39,211 bases of DNA from contig JAUZRY010000001.1 in the NCBI GenBank assembly GCA_030949995.1, positions 17,501-56,711 of the forward strand. The letters are read 5' to 3'. The notes under the pieces were generated by a model that saw only the letters and a list, made by a program, of their open reading frames with translations, had not been told where the DNA came from and did not search any database. Positions 17,999-27,961 of the stretch are shown one piece after another. Source of the stretch: Ardenticatenia bacterium. Its GTDB lineage: Bacteria; Chloroflexota; Anaerolineae; Ardenticatenales; Ardenticatenaceae. Numbering within the stretch: the first letter of the stretch is position 1; every line of letters starts with the position of its first letter. The translations under genes were made by a program, and so were the position numbers.

Positions 17999-18628
17999 AT
18001 GTCCCAAACTCAACGTGTCTCCTCAGAACATCGTTACAGCCCTGAAGATGTCAAAGCCATTCTCAACCGCGCGGTGGAGCTCTCCACCCGCGAGGAAGGG
18101 TTCTCCCGCGTACAGCTCTTTGACATGGCCCGGGAATTGGGCCTCAGCGAGGAGGTGGTGCTCCGGGCCGAGGAGGAGTGGCTGGCCAGGGCGAATGAGG
18201 AAGAAGAGCGCCAACAGTTCATCGCCAAGCAGCGCCAGGAGTTTCGTGAGCACGTGGTGGCCTTTGTCATCGTGAATGCGGCCATTGTGGCCATCAACTT
18301 GCTTGTCACCCCTTCATTCTTCTGGGCCATCTTTCCCATCATTGGCTGGGGGATTGGCCTGGCCTTCCACGCCGTCGAAGCCCTGCCAGTCAGCGGCCCC
18401 AAGTTCGAGGCCCGGTTCGAGCGCTGGCGGCGGAAACAGCGGCTCAAGCGACAGCTCAAGAACTCGGCCACATCGCTCGTGGACCGGGCCGTGAACGGCG
18501 TGCTTCAGGCTCTAGAGGAGCCCGGAGGCACTCCTTCAGGGCCTGATAACCAACATCGACATCGCATGGCACGCCGGTCCAAGCGTCGGAACCGCCACCA
18601 CCGGCGCGGCAGATGTGGAGGGTGCTAA
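17999..18628 (+). CDS. 2TM-domain protein
   Basis: Protein of 209 residues. The N-terminal third (about 12-60) is a helical segment beginning YSPEDVKAILNRAVELSTRE, resembling the SHOCT-like or winged regulatory regions found in such proteins. A charged coiled segment (EEEERQQFIAKQRQEFREH) leads into two closely spaced membrane helices (about 85-105 and 108-128). This is the 2TM domain (PF13239), with the conserved GWGIGLAFHAVEA between them and the tail. The tail is strongly basic, with HRHRMARRSKRRNRHHRRGR, and may bind nucleic acid or phospholipid. Function unknown. It ends 27 bp before mutL, so it is probably cotranscribed. Confidence 0.8.
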   Translation: MSQTQRVSSEHRYSPEDVKAILNRAVELSTREEGFSRVQLFDMARELGLSEEVVLRAEEEWLARANEEEERQQFIAKQRQEFREHVVAFVIVNAAIVAINLLVTPSFFWAIFPIIGWGIGLAFHAVEALPVSGPKFEARFERWRRKQRLKRQLKNSATSLVDRAVNGVLQALEEPGGTPSGPDNQHRHRMARRSKRRNRHHRRGRCGGC

Positions 18629-18655
18629 GGGAGCCAGACGACACGAGGAGAAGAC

Positions 18656-20409
18656 ATGGTGACCATTCGCGTGCTCCCGCCCGATGTGGCCAACATCATT
18701 GCGGCCGGCGAGGTGGTGGAGCGGCCGGCCAACGTGGTCAAGGAATTGGTCGAGAACGCCTTGGACGCCGGCGCCACGGACATTCGCGTGGACGTTCAGC
18801 GGGGGGGGCGGCGCCTCATTCGCGTGGCCGACAACGGCTGTGGCATTCCCGCCGACCAAGTGGCCTTGGCCTTCGAGCACCACGCCACCAGCAAAGTGCG
18901 CACGGCCGAGGACCTCGTTTCCGTCCACACGTTGGGCTTCCGGGGCGAAGCCCTGCCCAGCATTGCGGCTGTCAGCCGCGTGACCATGCTCACTAGGCCC
19001 CGCGAGCAGGCTGCCGGCACTGAAATCCGCCTCGTGGGCGGAGAGGTGATCTCCACGGCGCCGGCTGCTGCGCCCGCCGGCACCGTGGTGACGGTGGAGG
19101 ACCTCTTCTTCAACACCCCGGCCCGGCGCAAGTTCCGCGCACTGTGGCCACGGAAATGGGCTTGATCGCCGAGATTGTCTCCCATTACGCGCTTGCCTAC
19201 CCGGAGCGCCGTTTCACCCTCGTGGGAGACGGGCGCACGCTCTTCCAAACTCCGGGCACAAGCGAACTGCGCGACGCCCTGTTGGCCATGTACGGCCTCG
19301 ACGTGGTCAGACATCTGCTTATCTTGGACGCCCCTCCAGATCCCCAGACCGGCGTTCGCGTCCACGGTGCCATTGGTGGCCCGGCCCTTCACCGTGCGAA
19401 CCGCAAATACCTGATATTCTTCGTCAACGGGCGCGTGGTGCGCAGTGCCATGCTGACCGCTGCCGTGGAACAGGCCTATCAGGGCGTCGTTCCCACGGGG
19501 CGGCATCCCTTCGCGGTCCTCAGAGTGGACATGCCTCCCGATAGCTTGGACGTGAACGTCCACCCCCAGAAGTTGGAGGTGCGCTTTGCCCGCGGTGACG
19601 GGGTGTTTCGCGCCGTTCAGCGGGCCGTGCGCCGCCTGCTGGTCGAAGAAGCGCCAGTTCATCGCTACACTCGTCCCGTGGAAGCCGTTGATCGCCCCTT
19701 GGACGAGGCCGGTGTGTCCCCCTCCCTGTGGTCCGTGGGAGCGCGAGCTGATGGCCCCGTTCCACCGACTGAAACGGTTTCAGCCCCGCCGCACCAACCC
19801 GACCACTCCCCTGAGGCCGACGTCGGCGGTACCAAGTTGCCCCCATTGCGGGTGCTGGGCCAGATGATGACCACGTACATTGTATGTGAGGGGCCCGACG
19901 GGCTCTACCTGGTGGACCAACACACAGCACACGAACGAGTGTTGCTCGAACGCCTGCGCCGCCAGCGGGCACGCCAGGCCGTGCCGGCCCAACGGCTGCT
20001 TCACCCCCTTACCGTGGAACTCACCCCACAGCAGCTCGCCGTTGTGGACAGGCAGCTCGATGTGCTGAAACGCCTGGGCTTCGAGGTGGAACCCTTCGGC
20101 GGCCTCACCGTGGTAGTGCGCACCCTGCCCGACGTGCTCAAGCATCACCCGGACCCGGCCGCTGCCTTGGCCGAAGTCCTCGACGGCGCCATCCACGACC
20201 GCCGTGGCCTCAGTTGGGAGGAGCGCTTGACCGTCTACGCCGCCTGCCGGGGTGCTGTGAAGGCGGGCGACCCCCTCACCCACGAGGAGATGGTGGAGCT
20301 CATCCGCCAGTTGGAGCAAACCGATCTTTCGTGCACATGTGCTCACGGCCGGCCGACCGTGGTCAAGCTCAGTCAAGCTCAGCTTGAGCGGGAGTTCGGC
20401 CGGCGGTAG
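18656..20409 (+). CDS. mutL: DNA mismatch repair protein MutL, frameshifted
   Basis: Mismatch-repair mediator with an N-terminal GHKL ATPase and a C-terminal endonuclease/dimerisation domain. The first frame (18656-19165) has the ATPase motifs [16 protein letters not shown] (Glu30, Asn34), DNGCGI and [12 protein letters not shown], and ends after [10 protein letters not shown]. The second frame (from about 19140) continues [20 protein letters not shown]. One base is missing near 19135; restoring it gives about 584 residues and the normal [11 protein letters not shown]-like junction. The C-terminal domain keeps an endonuclease motif, [12 protein letters not shown] (consensus DQHA-x2-E-x4-E, with A replaced by T), plus ACRGAVK and CAHGRP, so this is a nicking MutL of MutH-less bacteria. 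ATG 18656 follows GAGGAG. Confidence 0.93.
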
Positions 20410-20412
20410 CCG

Positions 20413-23400
20413 TCACCATTCGGGGAGCCAGTCGCGGGGGTTCACGAAGCGACCTCCCCGGAAGGGCTCGCGCCAATCGCCCGTGAAGGGGCTACCCACG
20501 TGGACCTCGAAGTGAAGGTGGCTGCCGAAGGAGTAGCCCTCGTTGCCCCTGCCGGCCGATCACTTGACCGGCCCGTACCCGTTGACCCGACGTGACATAT
20601 GCCTCGCTGTTGTGGCTGTAAATGGAGTAGACGTTGTTACCGTGGTCGATCACGATGGCCTTGTCGCCCCGGCACTTGCGCGGCGCGTTGCAGTAGAGCG
20701 GGCCCACGTAGACGACAGTGCCGTCGTCCACGGCGTGCAGGGTAGGCTGTTGGCCGTTGGGGCCCGGAGGGAGCCCCACGTCGATGCCCGTGTGGCGGCC
20801 TCCGGCCTGGTAGTTCACCGGCGCGCCGAATTCGCGAAAGACGCGCGGCATGGGGTTGAGGGGGAGTGCCCGGAAGTATCCCCGCTCGCCGGCCGGCCGT
20901 TCGGCCTCGCGCATGGCCCGCGCCCGCGTTTCCACCTCCTCGACGATGGCCTCGACCGTGCCGGCGTCCATGCGGTAGGGGTCCTGGCCGGCCACCAGGG
21001 GTTGCACGAGTGTGGCCACCTCGGTGCGCGCCACAGGGCGCCCCAAGATCTCCTCCATGACAGCTTGGGCGCGGGCCACAACGATGGCGTCTCCGCGTTC
21101 AGCCAGCCGGCGCTCCATGACTTCCACGTCTCCGCCCGATTCGGCGACCAGTCGCTCAACTTCGTCGGCCGTCAGCGCGTGGCCCAAGTAGGCCACTGCC
21201 AGCTTCTGGGCAGCCAGCGTTTCGGCGTTGTAGACGTAGGGCCATGGCAAGGGCGCGTTGGCCTGACGGGCGGCCCGCCCCTCGGCCAAGTAGTGCTGTT
21301 CCACTTTCTCCAACAGCTTCTGGGCACCTGCCGTGGGCGTCAGTTTGCCTGAGAGCACGTCGCCCACAATGAGGGGCTCCCGTTCGAGTAGTCGGATCAT
21401 TTCAGTATCACCCAGGCGCACGCCGAAGCTGATCTCGTAGGCTTGGCGGAATGAGATGGCCAGCGCCTGCCAGGCCGGGGGACGTACGATGGTCTCCAGT
21501 TCCGGCAGGTTTTGGGCCGTGCGCATGGCGCCGTCCACGTACTCCTGGACGGTGGTGGAATTGCCGGGAGCTTGAGTCCAGGACGCGCTCTCGGAGAGGA
21601 CACGGCCGCTGTTGTAGACGGCGATGGCATCGGCCAGACGCTGTTGAAACCATGCCGGGTCGGCCGTGACCTTGTCCTGTGTCAGCCCCCACCGCACGAG
21701 GTGGCGGGCCACGGCGGCCACGCTGTTCTCGAAGATCATTGGGTCGGCGTTGCTGTTGGCCAGGGCCTCGAGCGGCACCCGACCTTCCTTCCACGCCTTC
21801 CAGAGCTCCCGCTTGCTCCAGTCAAAGCCGATGCCGCCGTACCGTTCAATGTCGGCCAGGTTGGTGATGTGACGGTCGTGGATGGGATTTTGCCACCCGT
21901 TCCACGTTCGTGTGATCACCTGAGCAACCCCTTTGGCGCCGGCCGCGGAAACGGCCGGCTGGTACAGGCGCCATCCGGCTCCGCCGTTCTCCATCTTCAA
22001 AATGCCTAGAATGTCGTCGGGGCGCACGTTGAAGAACTCGGCCACGTCCTGCACGGTCTTCACGAAGTAGAGCCGCACTTCGGCCGGCATCGCTTCAATG
22101 GAGGGCCAGAGAGTGTCGCCGTATTTGGCCACCAGGGCCTGGCCGTCGGGCACGGTGGTGGCGACAAAGCCAGCGTCACGGGCGCGCTCCAGGCTGATCT
22201 CCCCTCGGCGCAGGCGCGGCGTGGACGTGGTGCCCGTCTCGGAGGTGGCTTGGCGGACGCCGTCCCTGCTTTCCGGGGACTGAGGCGCCCGTGCCTGGTC
22301 CTGGCCCGCTGGCTCTGCGGGGGGGGATGTCCGTGCGTCTGGAGCTCGGCCGGGAGCAGGGGGCACAGCGTCTTCCGGCCGGAGCACACGCACGGGCAGG
22401 ACGAGGGGGCGGCCGTCGTACATCCAGCCGTCGGGGTCGGCGATGTTGTTCAATTCGGCCAGTTCCTCGACGGGCACCCCCACGGCGTTAGCAATGTCCG
22501 CCAGGGAGCTGCCCCAGCGGATGCGGGCTTCGGTTTGCCGTCGGTTCTCGGCCCACGTGACGCCGGGGATGCGCAACACCTCCCCCACAATGATGAGATC
22601 GGGGTCCTGGAGCTGGGGGTTAACGGCCAAAATGCGGCTAATGGGTACCCCGAACGTGCGGGACAGACGCCAGAGGGTGTCGCCTGGCTGCACGCGATAG
22701 GCCGCTATGACCTGGGGGACGGCCGGCACGCTGCGCTCCTCCCGTTCCGGCACAACGAGCACGCCCTCCTCAGTGGCCTGAAGGGTGAGGCGCACGGGCT
22801 CCTCCTGCTCGTCCACGTCTTCCACCCGTTCGAGCCCTAAAAGGCGGAGTACGTCTTCCGGTTGATACCCGTGGCGGCGCAGCTCGGCCAGGAGGGCGGC
22901 CAGGGTGCGGCCGTCTTCCACCTCCACCGTTTGGCGCTCACGGGCCCCTACGAGTTGATCGAGGAAAAGCCGAACGCGTGACCGCACGCCGGAGGGAGCC
23001 CTCTCGGCAACGTCCTCGACGGCTCGAGACCACACCCGTGGCAGCGAGACCAGGCCTTCCCGCGCGCGTTCGGCCAAGGGGGGGAGCCAGGAGGCGGACG
23101 AGGGTGAGGCGTGGCTGACCAGTGTGGCGCCGGCGGCGAGGCCTACCAGAGCCAAGGCCAGGCGAGGAGTTCGACGTGCCACGTGCTTGGCGGCCAGCTC
23201 CAAGACACCCGAACGGCGGGCCCGTTCGAGGCCGCTGAAGGCCTCCTTTTCGAGGGCCTCGGCCCAGGCCGAGAGGGTGTCGAGGGCAGTGGCTTCGGCT
23301 TCCTGGAGCTCGTCTGCCCATGTGAGTGGCGTGGCCTGTAGCCCCTGAGCGCGCAGGCGCACTTCCAACTGGCGCAACTCACGCCGGCTGCGATCCAAGA

Positions 23401-23992
23401 ACTGCTGGACGGCCAAGGTCTCCTGTTGGAGGAGCTGCCGGGTCCCGTCGAGGACGGCGTTGACTTCTTCCAACAGTTCGCCGAAGGCCTGTGTCCAAGC
23501 CGCGGCCTCGCGGAGGGATTGAAAGCGGGGCACAGGGTAGTGCTCATCCACATGGGCCAACATGACGCGCACAAGAGCCGTCCGCAGGCTGACCGCGTAG
23601 TGGAAGGCGTAGACCGGCGCGGCCAACTCGGCAGGAAGGGGAACACCGGGCTCAATGGCGTCCACGTTGGCCAGCACGCCGGGCACAATGTCGGCCACAA
23701 ATGTCTCGAAGTCAAGGCCATCAGCGGAGTGAAGCCACTCGATGACGGCTTCGAGCAGAGGGCCCACGTCGAGGCCCATGTAGTGCGCGTGCGTTTCGAT
23801 GGTCAGGCGCGCCCGACGCTCTCCTCGGGCCCAGGCGGTCACCACATGGGCGTCACACGTGGGGCAGGCGATGAACTCGACAATGTGGCGCACCTCGGCC
23901 AAGGCGGCCTCATACGCCTCCGCGGCCGGACGCACTCGGCGGCCCCCGAGGGCAAGCGGGCCATGCATTCCAAGCGTGGAGGTCCGCATCAT
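20413..23992 (-). CDS. Large LysM / transglycosylase-like / M23 peptidoglycan hydrolase
   Basis: Protein of about 1190 residues. Order: a cytoplasmic-looking N-terminal region with CPTCDAH and a coiled coil (about 150-200), one membrane helix (about 285-305), LysM 1 at about 430-475 (YRVQPGDTLWRLSRTFGVPI), LysM 2 at about 485-540, and a Pro/Ala/Ser-rich linker. A transglycosylase-like (SLT) fold follows at about 660-760 (LKMENGGAGW, with the candidate catalytic Glu, and GAKGVAQVITRTWNGWQN). A C-terminal M23 metallopeptidase has HTGIDVG and, after frame repair, SHLHFEVHVG. The written frame ends early near 20492. Dropping one C from 20546-20549 restores the tail and a stop at 20413, 3 bp from the convergent mutL end. 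Promoter and SOS-type box lie at 24078-24133. Confidence 0.88.
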
Positions 23993-24077
23993 GTCACCTC
24001 ACCGTGGATCCTTCCGCACCCGATGCCATGTGATCACGTCGCCGAGCTCTCGGGCCGAGAAAAAGAGTGTGGTGTAG

Positions 24078-24089
24078 AACATACGTTCT
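24078..24089 (-). promoter_or_regulatory. Candidate SOS (LexA) box
   Basis: GAACATACGTTC matches the Gram-positive type LexA consensus CGAACRNRYGTTYC in all defined core positions. It sits at about +10 to +21 relative to the start predicted from the promoter at 24105-24133, where a bound repressor would block transcription of the cell-wall hydrolase. LexA sites in this lineage are not known to me, so the assignment is by analogy. Confidence 0.6.
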
Positions 24090-24104
24090 AATCACGTGCG
24101 CTTA

Positions 24105-24133
24105 TTATACGCCCAATGCCGGTCCCTGTCAAT
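24105..24133 (-). promoter_or_regulatory. Perfect-consensus sigma70 promoter of the hydrolase gene
   Basis: On the minus strand TTGACA (24133-24128), exactly 17 bp, then TATAAT (24110-24105). Both hexamers and the spacing are full consensus, rare for a chromosomal gene and typical of promoters that must be held off by a repressor. The start would be near 24098, with a leader of about 106 nt before ATG 23992. Confidence 0.85.
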
Positions 24134-24247
24134 TCATTCAGGGAGCATGTGTGCCCAAGTGACGGTCACCGAGCAAACGGCCGCCACTTGGTGGTGCAAG
24201 AGGTTGTGTGCTGAGAATGAGCCGTGAAATAGGGGTGTGTCCTAAAC

Positions 24248-24313
24248 GAGGGGAGAAGGGGACAAGAGGACAGGGAGACAAGGGGATAAGGAGAGGGGGA
24301 GAGGGGGCGATAG
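24248..24313 (+). repeat. Polypurine tract with degenerate short repeats
   Basis: About 65 bases are almost entirely G and A on the plus strand, built of loosely repeated units such as GGGGACAAG, GGGAGACAAG and GGGGATAAG. Such G/A-rich minisatellite-like tracts often mark intergenic or rearranged DNA. It lies between the hydrolase promoter and an orphan gene fragment next to a dead IS. Confidence 0.6.
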
Positions 24314-24323
24314 AGCAGGCGTT

Positions 24324-24497
24324 GTGGACGGCGCACACGGTCGCTTCCTCCGGAAGGTGGAAGAGGCGTTGGAGCTGACTTGCTCCCTCGCCGACGACTC
24401 GTGGACGCACCCTGAAGAATTGGCTTCGCTGACTCCCCTGCAAAAAGGTCGGGTCGGCCTGACCCGCCTCCACCCCGGCGCCTTTTGGCTCTCATAG
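24324..24497 (+). pseudogene. Orphan C-terminal gene fragment (unrecognised)
   Basis: A 57-codon open stretch with protein-like codon use reads ...GRFLRKVEEALELTCSLADD... and ends PLQKGRVGLTRLHPGAFWLS before TAG at 24495. It has no start codon with a ribosome site, and upstream the frame dissolves into the polypurine tract. It looks like the 3' remnant of a gene truncated when the neighbouring IS arrived. I do not recognise the family. Could be chance. Confidence 0.35.
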
Positions 24498-24523
24498 AGG
24501 CAACCTGACCCGAGAGGAGCGCC

Positions 24524-26049
24524 ATGTTTGGCAAGAACACCCGTCACCGCCAACGACCCCTGACCAGCCCTGTGGATGAACTGCCTGAGCCCCTGCGCAA
24601 GCGGCTGAAGAACTCGTGGGCGGAGACCTGCGGAGGCTGTACAACTTCCGGCAACGGCTGGCGTAGCACATGCAGGAGACGGGCGAGCACCTGCTGGAGC
24701 GGGCATTCGAACAGGTGACGGATGAGCAACTGGACGCCTTGGCCCTCAAGAGGGGGCAACCGCGGATGGACAGCACCATGCCGGCGTCGAACATCCGCCA
24801 GATGGGGCGGGTGCAGGTGCTGGTGACGGTGCTGCAGCGGGTGCATCGCATGCGCTTGGAGGGGGACCGGGAGCGTTACACCGACCTGCTGGCGCCCTCC
24901 CTGAAGGGGCACCCGGGGCACGATGTGTATCGGCTGAAGAAGGACGAGATGCCGAAGCATCTACAGCGCATCGGGGAGGTGATCCAGCAATGGCTCCAGG
25001 CGCTGGAAGCGGACTACGGGCAGGAGCCGGCCTATCAGGTGCTGGGCGCGGGTGTTCCGCGAACACTTCCGGCAGGAGCCAGAGCGGTTGGTGGTGAAGG
25101 AGGGCAGCGCGTTGAGCGCCCACAGCCTGCAATCGCCCGATGACCTGGAAGCCACCTGCCGGGAGAAGCGGGGGCAAGGGTATCAGGGATACGTGGTGAA
25201 TGTGACGGAGACCTGTGACCCGGAAAACCCGGCCCAGTTGAGTTGATCACCAAGGTGCAAGTGGCGCCGAATGTGACCGACGACAGCACGCTGCTGAAGG
25301 AAGCCGGATCGGGGCTGAAGGAACGCACCGAGTTGGAGACCCTGTACACCGATGGCAGCTACGGCAGCCCGGAGAACGACCGGCTGTTGGAAGAGCACGA
25401 GGTGATGCTGATGCAAACGGCCATCCGCGGTCGACGCCGGGGCCCGGAGCGGCTCTATCTGGACGATTTCCAGGTGGAGCGGGAGCCAGGGGGCGAACCG
25501 CAACGGGTGGTGTGTCCGCAACATGCCGTCGCCGAAGTAAGGCGCAGCCGTTCGGGGAAATCCTTCGCGGCCGAGTTCGACGAAACGCAGTGTGCGGCCT
25601 GTCCGCTGCAGGCGCAGTGTCCGGCGAAGGCACGCCAACGCAAGGGTGGGCAGGTGCTGCGATTCACCTGGCAGGACCTGAGGCGGACGGAACGCCACCG
25701 GCAGGCGCGAGCGCAGCGGGAGACGGGGCGCAACCTACGGGCAGCCGTGGAAGCCACGGTGAGAAGCCTCAAGCATCCCTTCGCGGGCGGAAAGGTTCCG
25801 GTGCGCGGGCGTTTCCGGGTGGCATGTATGGTGATCGGTGTGGCGGCGGTGGTCAACATCCGGCGGCTGCACCGCGCCATCCAGGCCAGAAAGAAGTCCG
25901 AAGCAGCGCAGGCCGGGCAGGCAAGGGCAGCCAGGAGGGAAAACCAGGGGCAGGAAGAGGGCCTGTTTTCTTTTGTGCGCTGCCTCTGGCACGCTTTGAC
26001 CGGCCTGCGACCCCGGTGGGCCTCAACTTTGCTCGTCCTTCCCGCTTGA
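24524..26049 (+). pseudogene. IS1182-like DDE transposase pseudogene
   Basis: Collated frames give a transposase of about 500 residues starting MFGKNTRHRQRPLTSPVDEL. Candidate catalytic acids are Asp in PRMDSTMPASN (about 24770), Asp in LYTDGSYGSPEND (about 25345) and Glu in AVEATVRSLKHPF (about 25755). A Cys cluster (CAACPLQAQCPAK) typical of IS1182 transposases is present. Damage: a one-base loss near 24630, a GAG-to-TAG nonsense codon near 24664, one extra G near 25048, and a 5-bp tandem duplication GTTGA-GTTGA at about 25234-25243. The varied lesions indicate true decay, not just sequencing noise. No terminal inverted repeats were found by eye. Confidence 0.85.
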
Positions 26050-26678
26050 TGAGGTGCCGTTTAGTAGAGTCACTTCAGTAAGAATAATTACTTGTACGAC
26101 GTGCAGGATGTCACTGCGCGTGTGAGAATGGGCGGCGAGGCGCCGCAGTGTGAGCTCTCCTCGGGAAAGTGAGGGGGCACTGGGGACCCTTGGCCATGGG
26201 TTCACAGGGCACTCCTCATGAATGTGCGGGCCAGTTCGCCAGGTGGGGCGGTCTCAGGTAACCGTGACCCGTTGACTGATCAGGGCGCTTGGAACATCCT
26301 TTCGCTGTGCAGCCAGGGATATTGAGCCCTGAAGCTGAGGGCATCCGCAGATGACATTGGACAAAAGCCCGCAAAAATGGTACAAAATAGCCGACGGAGA
26401 GACCACTGTGATGGTGCGAGCGAAAGGAGGTGAGAGGACCCCCTGTTCCACCATTGGCCGTCGAGGTTGATGATGACTTGATGGGCCGGAACGGGAGCGG
26501 TGTCGGCATGAGGCCCGCAGAGGGGGGTGCCCGGGCCGGATGTGCGGGGTCACACATCTGGCGCCTGCGACCGAAAAGTTCTGTCCCTTCCGGCTCGCGT
26601 GCCGGGCTGCACGGCGGTGCCACCCACGCCGTCGTCGTGGCCGGGGCGCACTGAGACCACAAGAGGAGCACCATTGCT
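26050..26678 (+). other. Intergenic region between dead IS and ABC ATPase gene
   Basis: No convincing gene on either strand. There is a weak promoter candidate: TTGGAC (26357-26362), 18 bp, TACAAA (26381-26386). A Shine-Dalgarno-like AAAGGAGGTGA at 26425-26435 has no well-placed start codon. It may be the remains of a permease or binding-protein gene lost next to the IS, but nothing is recognisable. Confidence 0.4.
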
Positions 26679-27783
26679 ATGGCTAACGTTCGGTTCGAGC
26701 ATGTCTGGAAGCGTTTTGGCGAGGTTGTCGCCGTCCGTGACCTGCACATGGAGATCAAGGACAAGGAGTTTCTGGTCCTGGTGGGACCTTCCGGCTGTGG
26801 CAAGAGCACTACGTTGCGCATGATCGCCGGCCTCGAGGAGGTCTCCGAGGGGAACATCTGGATCGGCGACCGCATTGTCAACGATGTGCCACCCAAGGAC
26901 CGGGACATCGCCATGGTCTTCCAATCCTACGCGCTCTACCCCCACATGAGCGTCTACGACAACATGGCCTTTGGGCTCAAGCTTCGGAAGGTGCCCAAGG
27001 ACGAGATTGACCGCCGCGTGCGGGAGGCCGCTAAAATCCTGGGCATTGAAAATCTCCTCGACCGCAAGCCGCGTGCCCTTTCTGGCGGCCAACGCCAGCG
27101 CGTGGCCTTGGGGCGGGCCATCGTGCGCGAGCCCCAAGTCTTCCTCCTGGACGAGCCCCTTTCCAACTTGGATGCGAAGCTGCGCGTGCAGACTAGGGCC
27201 GAGATCACTAAACTTCACCGTCGGCTGGGCACGACCTTTATCTACGTGACCCACGACCAGGTGGAGGCCATGACAATGGCCGATCGCATCGCCGTGCTCA
27301 ACAACGGCGTGCTCCAACAACTCGACACGCCCCAAAACCTCTACGAGCACCCGGCCAACGTCTTCGTGGCCGGTTTCATCGGCAGCCCGTCCATGAACTT
27401 CTTCAACGCCACGCTCACCGGCACGAAGGAAGAGCTGTACGTGGACACGGGCGGTTTCCGCCTGCGGGTGCCAGCGCACATCGCCAGTGCGGTGAGCCAC
27501 TGGTTGGGCAAGGAGATCATCTTGGGGGGTGCGGCCTGAACACATTCACCACGTCGAGTTCACGCCGCCCAACATCAACGCCCAGCGCATCACCGCTCAA
27601 GTGGACGTTCAGGAGTTGTTGGGGAACGAGCGCCTCTTCTACGTGGTGGCTGGCAACCACAACTTCGTGGCCCGCGTGGACCCAAGGGCGTCGGCCGCGG
27701 CAGGTGAAATAGTGGAGCTTAACGTGGACGTGGGCCAAATGAAGCTCTTTGACCCCGAGACGGAGGAAGCGATCTACTCTTGA
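26679..27783 (+). CDS. msmX: Carbohydrate-type ABC transporter ATP-binding protein (MsmX/UgpC family), frameshifted
   Basis: ATPase that energises sugar or glycerol-phosphate importers. The N-terminal ATPase domain has Walker [10 protein letters not shown] (36-44), [20 protein letters not shown], signature LSGGQRQR, Walker [13 protein letters not shown] and the switch [15 protein letters not shown]. The regulatory C-terminal domain (TOBE/OB type) is in another frame after 27530. Removing one G from the six-G run 27524-27529 restores [12 protein letters not shown] and a protein of about 367 residues, the normal length. No permease or binding-protein gene is adjacent. MsmX-type ATPases often serve several distant importers, so an orphan location is plausible. 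Confidence 0.92.
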
Positions 27784-27809
27784 GGCGTTGGCATCTGTTC
27801 GGTGGACAA

Positions 27810-27877
27810 GAGGGTGGGAGTGTTCCCCCCGACTGCACGTGCCCGGCACACGTGTGGCGGGGAGCACACCCACCCTC
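27810..27877 (+). other. Two-tier stem-loop between the ABC ATPase gene and rsfS
   Basis: Outer stem 27810-27828 with 27859-27877 gives 18 pairs around one A-A mismatch, including one G-U. Inside, CACGTG (27836-27841) pairs with CACGTG (27849-27854). No T-run follows, so it is not a textbook terminator. It may stop transcription with a factor, protect the upstream mRNA 3' end, or regulate rsfS, whose start is about 85 nt downstream. Confidence 0.6.
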
Positions 27878-27961
27878 TCTAGCTAGTATGGATAGCGCAA
27901 CCCAGGACGAGGATGTGGGATGGGAAACGCAGCCGTGTAAGAGCGCAGAAAGGAGGCTTCA

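Noticed and set aside
26430-26654. 74-codon ORF after AAAGGAGGTGA
   Set aside because: The GTG start overlaps the Shine-Dalgarno-like sequence with no spacing, and the composition is not protein-like.
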